From VRUE01 sp963704505 (GTDB taxonomy: Bacteria; Actinomycetota; Thermoleophilia; Solirubrobacterales; 70-9): a stretch of 64,000 nt of DNA. This document shows, in pieces, positions 40,432 through 48,577 of the stretch. Location: positions 1,860,001 to 1,924,000 of the forward strand of contig OY969912.1 in NCBI GenBank assembly GCA_963704505.1. The letters are read 5' to 3'. Within the stretch, counting starts at the first letter, position 1; every line of letters begins with the position of its first letter. The translations under genes and the position numbers were made by a program. A model generated the notes under the pieces. That model was not told the DNA's origin. It was given only the letters and a program-made list of their open reading frames with translations, and made no database searches.

Positions 40432-43157
40432 CGATGAGCCTGAAGACGCTCGCCGCTGCGGCCCTCGCCGTCGGCGTGCTGCTCGCAGCCGCGTCGCCGG
40501 CGTTGGCGACCGAGCAGATCGATTCCTTCGTCACCACCTCTTCCACCGATCAGGCGGGCGGCCATCCGGACCTGTCGACCGGCTTCTCCCTCCATGCACC
40601 GGGGACCCCGGAGGCCGCACAGAACGTGATCTTCAACGCCCCCGAGGGCATCTTCGGCAACCCCAATGCGATCACCCGGTGCAGCGCGTCGGAATTCGCT
40701 CTGGACGAATGCCCGGCGAGCGCGCAGGCCGGGCTGATCACCCTGCATGCCAACTACGAAGGCGACGCGAACAAACTGCTCGGCACGGCGCCCATGTTCA
40801 GCATCGTCCCGGGCGCCGAAGAAACCGCGCGCTTCGCCTTTGTCGTCCCCACGCTCGGGATCCCGGTGACGATCCCCGTCACAGTGAGGACGGGAGGCGA
40901 CTACGGGCTGCGCTTCACCGTTCAGGACATCACCCAGCTGACGCCGCTGGCGAGCGCCAAGCTGACCTTCTGGGGATTCCCGGCCGCCGCGGACCACGAT
41001 CCCGAACGGTTCCCGCGCGGCTCCGTCGCGAACCCCCAGGGCTGTGTCGGCTCGGAAAGCACCAACTGCATCGCCCTGCCGACCCCGGCGGCGATCACGG
41101 TTCATCCGCTCACCGACAATCCGACCACCTGCAGCGGCAAAGAGCTGATCACGGAACTCGACGTCGAGACCTACCAGGACCCGACCCATACCTCCCACGC
41201 GGAATCGACCTACCCCGAAATCAAAGGCTGCGAGAAATTGACCTTCAACCCGGTTCTGAAGGCAAGCCCGACGACACAGGAAACCGACTCGCCGTCCGGT
41301 CTCAACCTCGACCTGAAGGCGCCGCAGTTCGAGGGTTTCGCCGCCTCGCCGTCCCAGGTCAAGGAAGCCACCGTCGTCCTGCCCGACGGCTTCACGATAA
41401 ACCCGGACGCCGCCGACGGACAGTCGGCGTGCCTCGACTCGCAGGCCAACTTCGACTCGGAGGGCCCCGCGGCCTGCCCGGACAACTCCAAGATCGGGAC
41501 CTTTGCGATCGGGACGCCGGCCCTCGACGGGCCGCTGCTGGGGTCGGTCTACTTCGGCGAACCGAAGCCCGGTGACCAGTACCGCCTGTTCCTGATCGCC
41601 TCCGGTTTCGGGATCAACGCCAAGCTGGTCGGCTCGGTTCGCCCCGACCCGATCACGGGTCAGCTGACCGCTCACTTCGAAGACCTGCCGCAGGTTCCGT
41701 TCGACGATTTCCAGCTCCACCTGTTCGCCTCGGATCGCGGCCTGATGGCGACACCGGCCTTCTGCCGGGTCTACACGACGCAGGCTGACTTCGTGCCATG
41801 GGACGGCGTGCTGGCCATTCAGCACTCTGCCCAGAACTTCGGCCTCAGCTCCGGGCCGCACGGCAGTTCCTGCCCCGGTGCCGGCAGGCCGTTCAATCCC
41901 GGCCTGGTCGCCGGGACCTCGAACCCGGTAGCGGGCGCCCACTCGGACTTCGTCCTCAAGCTGAATCGCGAAGACGGCGACCAGTTCCTCGGCAAGCTCA
42001 ACTTCGAGATGCCCCCCGGGCTGTCCGCCGACCTGCGCGGCGTCACCTACTGCCCCGAGGCCTCGATCGCGGCCGCCGCGAAGAGGCTTGGCCGGGAAGA
42101 GCAGATTTCTCCGAGCTGTCCCTCCAGCAGCGAAATCGGCACCTCGAACGTCGCCGCCGGGCCCGGCTCGCATCCCTTCCACGCGGTCGGGAAGATCTAC
42201 ATGGCGGGTCCGTTCAAAGGCGCGCCGCTTAGCCTCGTTGCGGTGACCCCGGCGCTCGCCGGCCCCTATGACTACGGCGTCGTCGTCGTCCGCGTCGCCC
42301 TCAACATCGACCGCCAGGACGCGCATGTCCTCGCCGACTCGGAAGTCGTCCCGTCGATCATCGGCGGCGTCCCGATCCGGATGCGCTCGATCCAGGTCAA
42401 AATCGACAAACCCAACTTCATGCTCAACCCGACCAACTGCAGCAACTTCGCGGTCTCGTCACAGGGGATCGGGGACGAAGGGACGATCGCCAACTTCTCC
42501 TCCCCGTTCGTCGCCGCCAACTGCTCCACGCTCCCGTTCAAGCCCCGGATGACGATCCGCCGCCTCGGCGGTCGAAAGGGCACCAGGCGGGCCGTGAACC
42601 CGCGCCTCAGCTTCGACCTCAAAACTCGCGCCGGGGACGCCAACATCAAGTCGGTCGGCGTGATCCTGCCCAGCGCGCTGGAGATCGACCAGCGCCACCT
42701 CGGCAGCATCTGCTCGGAGAAAGAACTGGCCGCGAGCGGCTGCGTCGGCCACCCGGCGATCGGCACCGCGATCACCGAAACCCCCCTTCTTGACCAGCCG
42801 CTGAGCGGCTCCGTCTACGCGGTTTCGGGAAGCGGGGGCCTGCCCCGGCTCGCCTTCCTGCTCAACGGCCAGGTGCCGCTGATGCCGCGTGCGAACACCG
42901 ACACCGTCAGCGGTGGCCGCCTGCGGACGATCGTCCCGGTCGTGCCCGATGCTCCGATCGGCGAGTTCAAGCTGTCCGTCTACGGCGGCAAGGCCGGCTA
43001 CCTGATCAACACCCGCAGCCTCTGCGCGAAGCCCGCCGTGGTCGAGGTTCTCTTCGAAGGCCAGAACGGCGTCAAGAGCACCGAAAACGTGAAGATCCAG
43101 GCCGGCTGCGGGAAGTCCAAGAAGTCCAAGAAGTCCAAGTCCCACCGCGGCGCGTAG
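40428..43157 (+). CDS. Exported protein of unrecognised family (B2)
   Basis: A 909-aa paralogue of B1. Signal peptide at residues about 4-26 (AAALAVGVLLAAASPALA), then TDQAGGHPDLSTGFSLH. The core FGEPKPGDQYRLFL / GSVRPDPITGQL / FASDRGLMATPAFC (about 376-450) and AGPFKGAPLSLV / GGVPIRMRSIQV / LNPTNCS (about 590-670) are close to those of B1. The C-terminus is GCGKSKKSKKSKSHRGA. The ATG at 40428 overlaps the A2 stop (ATGA); a second ATG two codons later is an alternative. It is the last gene of the A1-B1-A2-B2 operon. No known enzymatic motif. Confidence 0.8.
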   Translation: MTMSLKTLAAAALAVGVLLAAASPALATEQIDSFVTTSSTDQAGGHPDLSTGFSLHAPGTPEAAQNVIFNAPEGIFGNPNAITRCSASEFALDECPASAQAGLITLHANYEGDANKLLGTAPMFSIVPGAEETARFAFVVPTLGIPVTIPVTVRTGGDYGLRFTVQDITQLTPLASAKLTFWGFPAAADHDPERFPRGSVANPQGCVGSESTNCIALPTPAAITVHPLTDNPTTCSGKELITELDVETYQDPTHTSHAESTYPEIKGCEKLTFNPVLKASPTTQETDSPSGLNLDLKAPQFEGFAASPSQVKEATVVLPDGFTINPDAADGQSACLDSQANFDSEGPAACPDNSKIGTFAIGTPALDGPLLGSVYFGEPKPGDQYRLFLIASGFGINAKLVGSVRPDPITGQLTAHFEDLPQVPFDDFQLHLFASDRGLMATPAFCRVYTTQADFVPWDGVLAIQHSAQNFGLSSGPHGSSCPGAGRPFNPGLVAGTSNPVAGAHSDFVLKLNREDGDQFLGKLNFEMPPGLSADLRGVTYCPEASIAAAAKRLGREEQISPSCPSSSEIGTSNVAAGPGSHPFHAVGKIYMAGPFKGAPLSLVAVTPALAGPYDYGVVVVRVALNIDRQDAHVLADSEVVPSIIGGVPIRMRSIQVKIDKPNFMLNPTNCSNFAVSSQGIGDEGTIANFSSPFVAANCSTLPFKPRMTIRRLGGRKGTRRAVNPRLSFDLKTRAGDANIKSVGVILPSALEIDQRHLGSICSEKELAASGCVGHPAIGTAITETPLLDQPLSGSVYAVSGSGGLPRLAFLLNGQVPLMPRANTDTVSGGRLRTIVPVVPDAPIGEFKLSVYGGKAGYLINTRSLCAKPAVVEVLFEGQNGVKSTENVKIQAGCGKSKKSKKSKSHRGA

Positions 43158-43168
43158 CGCCCTCGACT

Positions 43169-43600
43169 TCAGCGATCGGGCGCCTCGCCCCAGGCCGTCG
43201 CGATCACCGAACGCGATCCGCCATCGTCGCGGTGCTCGCAGAGATAGATCCCCTGCCAGGTGCCGAGCGTGAGCCGGCCGTTGCCGATCGGCAGGGTCAG
43301 CGTGGGCCCGAGCAGCGCCGCCTTCACATGGGCGGGCATGTCGTCGTCGCCCTCGAGCGTGTGCGTCCAATAGTCGGCGCCTTCCGGGACCGCCCTGTCG
43401 AACCAGCTCTCGAAGTCCCGCCTCACCTCGGGTGAGGCGTTCTCACTCAGGGCGAGCGACGCCGAGGTGTGCTGGATCAGCAGGTGCAGGAGCCCGGTCT
43501 CGATCCCGCCGACCTCGGGCAGGGCGCCGAGGATCTCGCCGGTGACCAGGTGAAAGCCGCGGGGGAGGGGGGAGAGGCTGATCGATCGCTGGACCCACAC
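43169..43600 (-). CDS. YjbQ / UPF0047 family protein
   Basis: A 143-aa protein of the secondary thiamine-phosphate synthase-like (YjbQ, UPF0047) family, which has a compact beta-barrel-like fold. GLLHLLIQHTSASLALSENA with ASPEVRRDFE and the later DDDMPAHVKAALLG, GTWQGIYLCEHRD and the closing segment match family hallmarks, including the His and Glu/Asp cluster. GTG 43600 gives the family length; the frame is open farther upstream without homology and no strong ribosome site is visible. It converges on B2, 11 nt away. The biological role of the family remains uncertain. Confidence 0.85.
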   Translation of the reverse strand: MWVQRSISLSPLPRGFHLVTGEILGALPEVGGIETGLLHLLIQHTSASLALSENASPEVRRDFESWFDRAVPEGADYWTHTLEGDDDMPAHVKAALLGPTLTLPIGNGRLTLGTWQGIYLCEHRDDGGSRSVIATAWGEAPDR

Positions 43601-43626
43601 GAGGGAGCAGTCTAGGCTCGCGCCAA

Positions 43627-43676
43627 CACTGCTAGCCTCGATCCGGTTAGAGTCGGGTTTCCCGACCAAAGCAGTG
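43627..43676 (+). promoter_or_regulatory. Nested hairpin upstream of the cold-shock gene
   Basis: CACTGCT (43627-43633) pairs with AGCAGTG (43670-43676), enclosing a second perfect stem GTCGGG-TTT-CCCGAC (43652-43666). The structure lies 72 nt before the cold-shock start codon. It may be part of a structured 5' leader; the transcription start is not identified. Confidence 0.4.
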
Positions 43677-43748
43677 CCCGCGCCCGTAGATCGTTTGCTT
43701 ATCGGCATCCTCCACGTTCGCAGCACGCAAACCATGGAGGTATCAGCA

Positions 43749-43952
43749 ATGGCAACCGGAACCGTGAAGTGGTTCAACGACGACAAGGGCTACGGCTTCG
43801 TCACTCCCGACGACGCAGGCAAGGACCTGTTCGTCCATCACAGCGACATCGCCGGCGAGGGCTTCAAGTCCCTCGAAGAAGGCGCCAAAGTGTCCTACGA
43901 CGCCGAGCCCGGCGACAAAGGCCCGAAAGCTGTGAACGTTCAGCAGGTCTGA
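43749..43952 (+). CDS. cspA: Cold-shock protein (CspA family)
   Basis: A 67-aa single cold-shock domain that binds single-stranded RNA/DNA and melts RNA structure. The RNP1-like motif KGYGFV and the RNP2 motif DLFVHHSDI are intact; GTVKWFNDDKGYGF is the canonical opening. ATG 43749 follows GGAGG at 43736-43740; the upstream in-frame ATGs have no homology. A strong intrinsic terminator follows. It stands as a single-gene unit with a long, structured upstream region, as is usual for csp genes. Confidence 0.96.
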   Translation: MATGTVKWFNDDKGYGFVTPDDAGKDLFVHHSDIAGEGFKSLEEGAKVSYDAEPGDKGPKAVNVQQV

Positions 43953-43975
43953 GCGACCACTTAGAAGTGAAGTGA

Positions 43976-44010
43976 GAGAAGCCCGCCTTTTGGCGGGCTT
44001 CTCACTTTCT
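43976..44010 (+). terminator. Intrinsic terminator of the cold-shock gene
   Basis: A perfect 12-bp stem, GAGAAGCCCGCC (43976-43987) with its complement (43992-44003), closes a TTTT loop and is followed by ACTTTCT. The best terminator in the window; it may also serve the convergent LamG gene ending at 44024. Confidence 0.85.
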
Positions 44011-44023
44011 GGGCGAGTTCAAC

Positions 44024-45763
44024 TCAATGAAGGTGCCGGCTGAGGATGGCGCCCGGCGTGCAGAAGTAGCCGCAAGGGTTCAGGGAGGCAATGATCCCCT
44101 GCACCAGCTGCGACGAATCCACGTCGGTACCCGCGACTCCTAGGGCTCCCGTAATGAGCCCGGTGGCCATGGTCGTCCACGCTGCTTGTGTCGCCGTCAC
44201 GGCCCTCGCGGCGCTCTCGTCGAGCCCGGCCTCGATCTTGCGGATTTCCTTGCTCAGCTTGTCGGACCGTTCCGACGCCTGGCTCGCCAGTTTCTCCTTC
44301 TCCTTGCGCTCCGCCTCGAGCATTTCCTTCTGGGCTTCCTCGAGCTTACGCAGCGCTTCCGAGAGGTCGACTGTGTCGGACGAGGTCGATTTCAGAAGCC
44401 CCGACAGCTGGGTCGACTGGCCGCCGATCGTTTCCGGATTGGGGAGTTCCACCGCCTGGATCGAGATCGATGCCGCCGCGATCTGGTGGTTCGCCATCGC
44501 CGCGGTCGCCGGGGCGTCGACCGGGATCTCGAACGGGATCTGCGTCTGTCCTTTGCTCGGGCTCCCGACCACCGGTGGCAGGACGATCGTTTGGGTCGTG
44601 ACCCCCGCGCCGCTGTCTCTCTCGAGTGCGACGGTCGCCGCCACCTCGATGACGTCGCCGGGGCCCGCCGGAAACCTCATGCCGATGCCGTACCTCATCG
44701 CCTTGAGGCGGCCTTGGATCCCGGGATCCGGGTCGACCGCGCTTCGTTCTTTCCCTGAAAGCCCCGTCACCTTCTTGGGCTTGCCGATCAGGCTTTTGCC
44801 GCGGCCGCTCGCCATCGATTCGATCCCGGCGGTCCTGGCGGCTTGGAGGGCGCCCTGCAGCGCTTTGTCGGCCGGCCTCTTCGAGACCCCGCGCACGGTC
44901 TTGCCGGCTCGAACGAGGGCGGAGAACGGCAAAGCCGCCAGCTCCGGGAGCGGGGGCGGGCCGTCCGGTGTTAGCTGTGGCGGGGTTGGCCCGGTCGCGG
45001 CGGCGAGACGCTGGAGCTCGGTCGCCGTCAGCGCCCGATCGTAGACCCGGACCTCGTCGATCTGGCCGGGGAAGTCGGAGTTGCCGACGCACGTCGACTG
45101 CGGCGGATAACCGTCGACGTAAAAGGAGGGATCGCCGATCGGCGATCCATAGCCGACCCCCGCCGCCGGCTTCGGCGCGCCGATCTGGGTGCCGTCCAGG
45201 TAGAGGCGGATGTTGGCGCCGTCGTAGGTGCCGGCGACGAGGTGCCAGTTGCCGTCGAAGACCGCCGAGTCCGGCGGCGAGTCGGAGACCACCGGAGTCG
45301 CGCCAGCGTCTTGTTGGCGGACGTAGAAATGGAGCCCCGGGATCGCGCTGTAGCCCGTGTACAGCGCGTAGGAGGAGCCGCCGCAGTTGCCCCCGTCGTT
45401 GCCGCGGCCGGCGATATAGCGCAGCAGGCCGGGATAGCCGCTCTGCTTGATCCAGGCCAGCAGGGTCACCTGCGGGGGGGCGAGCAGGGGGGAAGTCACC
45501 TGCATCGTCGTCGCGCTGCTCCCCGTCAGGTAGCCGCCGAACTTGCCGCCGTCGGTCCCAAAATGCATGGTGCCGGCCGGGCCGGCGAGCGAGAGGCCGT
45601 TGCCGGAAGTGTCCGCGGTGGATTCGGTGGCGCCGGACGCCGTCGAGGATTCGAGCGGCCACTCGCCGGCCAACGGTGACGCTGCCGGCGCGGTGGCGGC
45701 GAAGGCGCCGCAGAGGACGAGCAGGCCGACTGCGAGCGAGGCCGAGATGGACGAGCGACGCAC
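44024..45763 (-). CDS. Exported LamG-like protein with C-terminal coiled coil
   Basis: A 579-aa exported protein. Signal peptide at about residues 8-28 (VGLLVLCGAFAATAPAAS). Residues about 35-255 form a concanavalin/LamG jellyroll (VTLLAWIKQSGYPGLLRYIA, HLVAGTYDGANIRLYLDGTQ, GQIDEVRVYDRALTATEL). A Pro-rich linker follows, then a beta-rich middle domain (about 360-450) and a charged coiled coil at about 460-525 (LRKLEEAQKEMLEAERKEKE). The final segment ends SLNPCGYFCTPGAILSRHLH. GTG 45763 start. LamG domains usually bind glycans or surface proteins; the ligand is unknown. Confidence 0.82.
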   Translation of the reverse strand: MRRSSISASLAVGLLVLCGAFAATAPAASPLAGEWPLESSTASGATESTADTSGNGLSLAGPAGTMHFGTDGGKFGGYLTGSSATTMQVTSPLLAPPQVTLLAWIKQSGYPGLLRYIAGRGNDGGNCGGSSYALYTGYSAIPGLHFYVRQQDAGATPVVSDSPPDSAVFDGNWHLVAGTYDGANIRLYLDGTQIGAPKPAAGVGYGSPIGDPSFYVDGYPPQSTCVGNSDFPGQIDEVRVYDRALTATELQRLAAATGPTPPQLTPDGPPPLPELAALPFSALVRAGKTVRGVSKRPADKALQGALQAARTAGIESMASGRGKSLIGKPKKVTGLSGKERSAVDPDPGIQGRLKAMRYGIGMRFPAGPGDVIEVAATVALERDSGAGVTTQTIVLPPVVGSPSKGQTQIPFEIPVDAPATAAMANHQIAAASISIQAVELPNPETIGGQSTQLSGLLKSTSSDTVDLSEALRKLEEAQKEMLEAERKEKEKLASQASERSDKLSKEIRKIEAGLDESAARAVTATQAAWTTMATGLITGALGVAGTDVDSSQLVQGIIASLNPCGYFCTPGAILSRHLH

Positions 45764-45838
45764 GATCGTGATCCTAAGCGCCCACCCGGCGTCGGCGCAA
45801 AGCGCTCGAGCGCAGGTTCGCCCCGGAGCGCCGCGACC

Positions 45839-46252
45839 CTAGCCGGCGACTGAATCCGCGGCGGGCACGACCTCGGCGAACTTGACCGTGTCGGCAAACT
45901 GGCGGAAGCGCACAGCCTTGCCGTCCTGGATGTCCCAGACGTGCATGATCGGGAGGTCCAGCTGTTTGCCGGAGGCCTTCCCGGTGCCCGTGTAGCGGAC
46001 GACCACGGCGACGGTATCGCCGGTTGCCATGTACTCCTCGGGGGCCAGCGAAAAGCCATCGATGTCCTCGGAGATCGGGCCGAAAACGTTCTGCACGACG
46101 GCCTCGCCGCCGCGATACACGCCCCCATATGGCATCCCCTCGGCCTCATGCCACTCGATGTCGTCGGCGAACATTCCAAGGACGGCAGGCACATCGCCCT
46201 CCGCGAAGGCGGCATATGCACGCTTGACCACTTCCACGCTCTGCTCGCTCAT
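45839..46252 (-). CDS. SnoaL-like / NTF2-fold protein
   Basis: A 137-aa single-domain protein with the cone-shaped NTF2/SnoaL fold: VEVVKRAYAAFAEGDVPAVL with GMFADDIEWHE, then YRGGEAVVQNVF, VVVRYTGTGKASGKQLDLPI and MHVWDIQDGKAVRFRQF. Members include polyketide cyclases, isomerases and many proteins without known activity. ATG 46252 is chosen from family homology; an upstream in-frame ATG at 46342 adds 30 unrelated residues. Confidence 0.85.
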   Translation of the reverse strand: MSEQSVEVVKRAYAAFAEGDVPAVLGMFADDIEWHEAEGMPYGGVYRGGEAVVQNVFGPISEDIDGFSLAPEEYMATGDTVAVVVRYTGTGKASGKQLDLPIMHVWDIQDGKAVRFRQFADTVKFAEVVPAADSVAG

Positions 46253-46458
46253 GGCTCTTCTTGGCTCGGTAGGACTTGGAATCAGAACGTACTCGGAGGG
46301 CACGGAGCCCGCTTTCCCGGGGTTCCATCCGACAGGTGGCAATCGGGGTTGCCGGGGAACGTCACTCCAACGTCACTCCCGCCACCGAACCGAATCGCAT
46401 AGGCACGAACGCTTCCAGTCCTGCGGGCGCGGCGCGCCTATTTGTAGGAATCAGTTGA

Positions 46459-46532
46459 TCGGGGCGACTGGATTTGAACCAGCGACCGCTCGGCCCCCAG
46501 CCGAGTGCGCTACCAGACTGCGCCACGCCCCG
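46459..46532 (-). tRNA. tRNA-Pro (GGG)
   Basis: A 74-nt tRNA on the minus strand. Acceptor CGGGGCG pairs with CGCCCCG, the CTCGG/CCGAG anticodon stem surrounds CTGGGGG (anticodon GGG), and the T-loop is TTCAAAT. Discriminator A. C1-G72 as the first pair is typical of tRNA-Pro. Confidence 0.95.
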
Positions 46533-46560
46533 TGGTCCCAGCATTCTAGGCTTGTGGGCG

Positions 46561-47022
46561 ATGAAGGAGAGCGCCGGCATCCTGCTTTACCGCGGTGAGG
46601 GGGAGACGCTCGAGGTCCTGATCGTCCATCCGGGCGGGCCGTTCTGGACGAAGAAAGACGAGGGGGCCTGGTCGATCCCGAAGGGGGAAGTCGACGAGGG
46701 CGAGGAGCTGGTCGCCTGCGCGCTGCGCGAGTTCGGCGAGGAGCTGGGCGCACCGCCGGCGCTGGCCGTGGAGGAGCTGGTCGACCTCGGCTCGGTCAAA
46801 CAGAGCGCCAAGGTGGTTCACGGATGGGCCGCCGAGGGGGAGTTCGACCCCGCCGCGCTGGACAGCGCGACCTTCTCGATGGAGTGGCCGCCGCGGACCG
46901 GCACCCAGCGTGAGTTCCCCGAGGTCGACCGCGCCGAGTGGCACGCACCCGAGAGCGCCAAGCGCAAGCTGCTGGCTCCCCAGGCGGCCTTCGTCGACCG
47001 CCTGCTCGAGAGCTTGGCTTAG
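46561..47022 (+). CDS. Nudix hydrolase
   Basis: A 153-aa pyrophosphohydrolase. The Nudix box is complete: G42-x5-E48-x7-R56-E57-F-x-E60-E61-x-G63 (KGEVDEGEELVACALREFGE, continuing ELG). SAGILLYRGEGETLEVLIVH and GPFWTKKDEGAWSIPKGEVD are like those of the YfcD/MutT-related group with DUF-type annotation 'predicted NTP pyrophosphohydrolase'. ATG 46561 starts 28 bp after the divergent tRNA-Pro. The substrate is not predictable. Confidence 0.92.
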   Translation: MKESAGILLYRGEGETLEVLIVHPGGPFWTKKDEGAWSIPKGEVDEGEELVACALREFGEELGAPPALAVEELVDLGSVKQSAKVVHGWAAEGEFDPAALDSATFSMEWPPRTGTQREFPEVDRAEWHAPESAKRKLLAPQAAFVDRLLESLA

Positions 47023-47048
47023 CGGCCTCGCTGCTTTAGGGTCGGGGA

Positions 47049-48086
47049 ATGCCGGACGTGCCTCCGCCCAATCACCCCCTTTCGGTTCGCCTGTTGGGCG
47101 CCGGGGTGCGCCGGGCCCGGACCGTGACCAAAGCCGCCGGGATCGACCGCGCGGTCGAGGCGGCGGCCGAGGAGGCGATGGTGGCCGCGGTCGAGAGCGA
47201 GGCGGTCGAACGCGCCCTGGCGCGGGTCCTCCAGGGGCCGGTGGTCGAGAACGCGGTTCAGAACGCGCTCGACAGCGAGACCGTCAAGAAAGCGCTGGTC
47301 GAGGCGCTCGACAGTGAGATGGTCGACGAGGTCTGGCGCCGGCTGCTTGCCAGCGACGAGGCGCAGAGGCTGGTCGAGCGGATCGCCGAGGCACCTGAGA
47401 TCCGCGCCGCGATCAGCGCCCAGAGCGTCGGCCTGATCTCCGACGTCGGCCACACGATCGGCCGTGAGACGCGGCGCCTCGACGGCGTCGTCGAGCGGAT
47501 CGCTCGCAAAGTCTTCTTCCGCAAGCCGCGGCCGCAGCCGACCGAACGGGCCGGCGCCGTGACCCGCGGGCTCGCGCTGGGGCTCGACGGGCTGATCGTC
47601 AACCTCGCCTTCTCCGGCTTCGCGGCGATCGTCGCCCTCGTCGCCTCTGCGTTCTCCGGCGACAGCAACGGACTGCCCGGCCTGACCCTGGTGGTCGGTT
47701 CCTTTGCCTGGTTCTGCCTGGGCGGCGCCTACCTGATCGCCTTCTGGTCGCTCGCAGGCCAGACGCCGGGAATGCGCTTCTTCGGCATTCGCATAGGCCC
47801 CGAAGGCTCCAGGCTGCCGTTACGCAGGTCGATCAGGCGCCTGGTCGGCCTGGCCCTGGCGATCATTCCGTTCGGGCTGGGGCTGCTCGGGATTTTCTTC
47901 GACGAAAGGCGTCGCGCCTGGCAGGACAAGATGGCCGGCGCCGACGTTCTCTACGAGGCGGAGGATCGTTACGTGGCGCCGTGGTCGACGCTCGAGGCAC
48001 AGCCCCTGGACGCGCCCCCCGCGGGCGCAACGGCGGCGAAGGCCCCGGATGCCCGGGGCCTTCGACCGCACAGCAGCGTCAGCTGA
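47049..48086 (+). CDS. RDD family membrane protein
   Basis: A 345-aa protein. Residues 1-165 form a helical, acidic/Ala-rich cytoplasmic region with repeated VESEAVERAL / LDSETVKKAL / LDSEMVDEVW-like units. Residues about 175-300 are the RDD domain with three to four membrane helices, GLALGLDGLIVN carrying the Arg/Asp signature, and SLAGQTPGMRFFGIRI, RRRAWQDKMAGADVLY closing it. RDD proteins are mostly uncharacterised; some affect ion or osmotic tolerance. It converges on and overlaps the next gene by 8 nt. Confidence 0.85.
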   Translation: MPDVPPPNHPLSVRLLGAGVRRARTVTKAAGIDRAVEAAAEEAMVAAVESEAVERALARVLQGPVVENAVQNALDSETVKKALVEALDSEMVDEVWRRLLASDEAQRLVERIAEAPEIRAAISAQSVGLISDVGHTIGRETRRLDGVVERIARKVFFRKPRPQPTERAGAVTRGLALGLDGLIVNLAFSGFAAIVALVASAFSGDSNGLPGLTLVVGSFAWFCLGGAYLIAFWSLAGQTPGMRFFGIRIGPEGSRLPLRRSIRRLVGLALAIIPFGLGLLGIFFDERRRAWQDKMAGADVLYEAEDRYVAPWSTLEAQPLDAPPAGATAAKAPDARGLRPHSSVS

Positions 48087-48465
48087 TCGGGTTCCCTTCC
48101 GGGCCCTCGGCCAGCTTGTAGATGACGATGATCGCGAGCGCGAAAACAGCCAGCGACCAGAACGGGTAGCCCGGCAGCGAGAGCAGGGCGCCGATCGCGT
48201 TCAGCGAGGCGATGAAGATCCCGAACCATCGCCCGAATTCGTTGCCCGAGAAGAGCGAGAATGCGGCGACCATCTCGAGCACGCCGACGATCAGAAGGAC
48301 CCAGCCCCAGGTGTGCAGGCCGCTGATGATGAAGGTCCCGTGTTCGGTGAAGAACTTGGAGTCGCCGATCGCGGCGATCCCGTAGATGATGTTGAGGACA
48401 CCGGCGATCAGAAGCAGCACGCCGGCGAATACCCACCAGCCGCTGATCAGGCTGTCGTCGTTCAT
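48079..48465 (-). CDS. Small four-helix membrane protein (DUF7144-like)
   Basis: A 128-aa membrane protein with four hydrophobic segments. The motifs WWVFAGVLLLIAGVLNIIYG, the HTWGWVLLIVGVLEMVAAF segment and GRWFGIFIASLNAIGALLSL match a conserved actinobacterial membrane family annotated, from memory, as DUF7144. ATG 48465 follows GGAAAGGG. Function unknown. Confidence 0.8.
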   Translation of the reverse strand: MNDDSLISGWWVFAGVLLLIAGVLNIIYGIAAIGDSKFFTEHGTFIISGLHTWGWVLLIVGVLEMVAAFSLFSGNEFGRWFGIFIASLNAIGALLSLPGYPFWSLAVFALAIIVIYKLAEGPEGNPIS

Positions 48466-48577
48466 GCGTAACCCTTTCCACAGGTAATAAGACTGCGTTT
48501 CTTATGTGGTTCCAAGAAGGTGGTTCGGGCCGCCTGGGCGGGCTCCTTTGTATGCGAACATTTGCTGCGTGAGGGGG

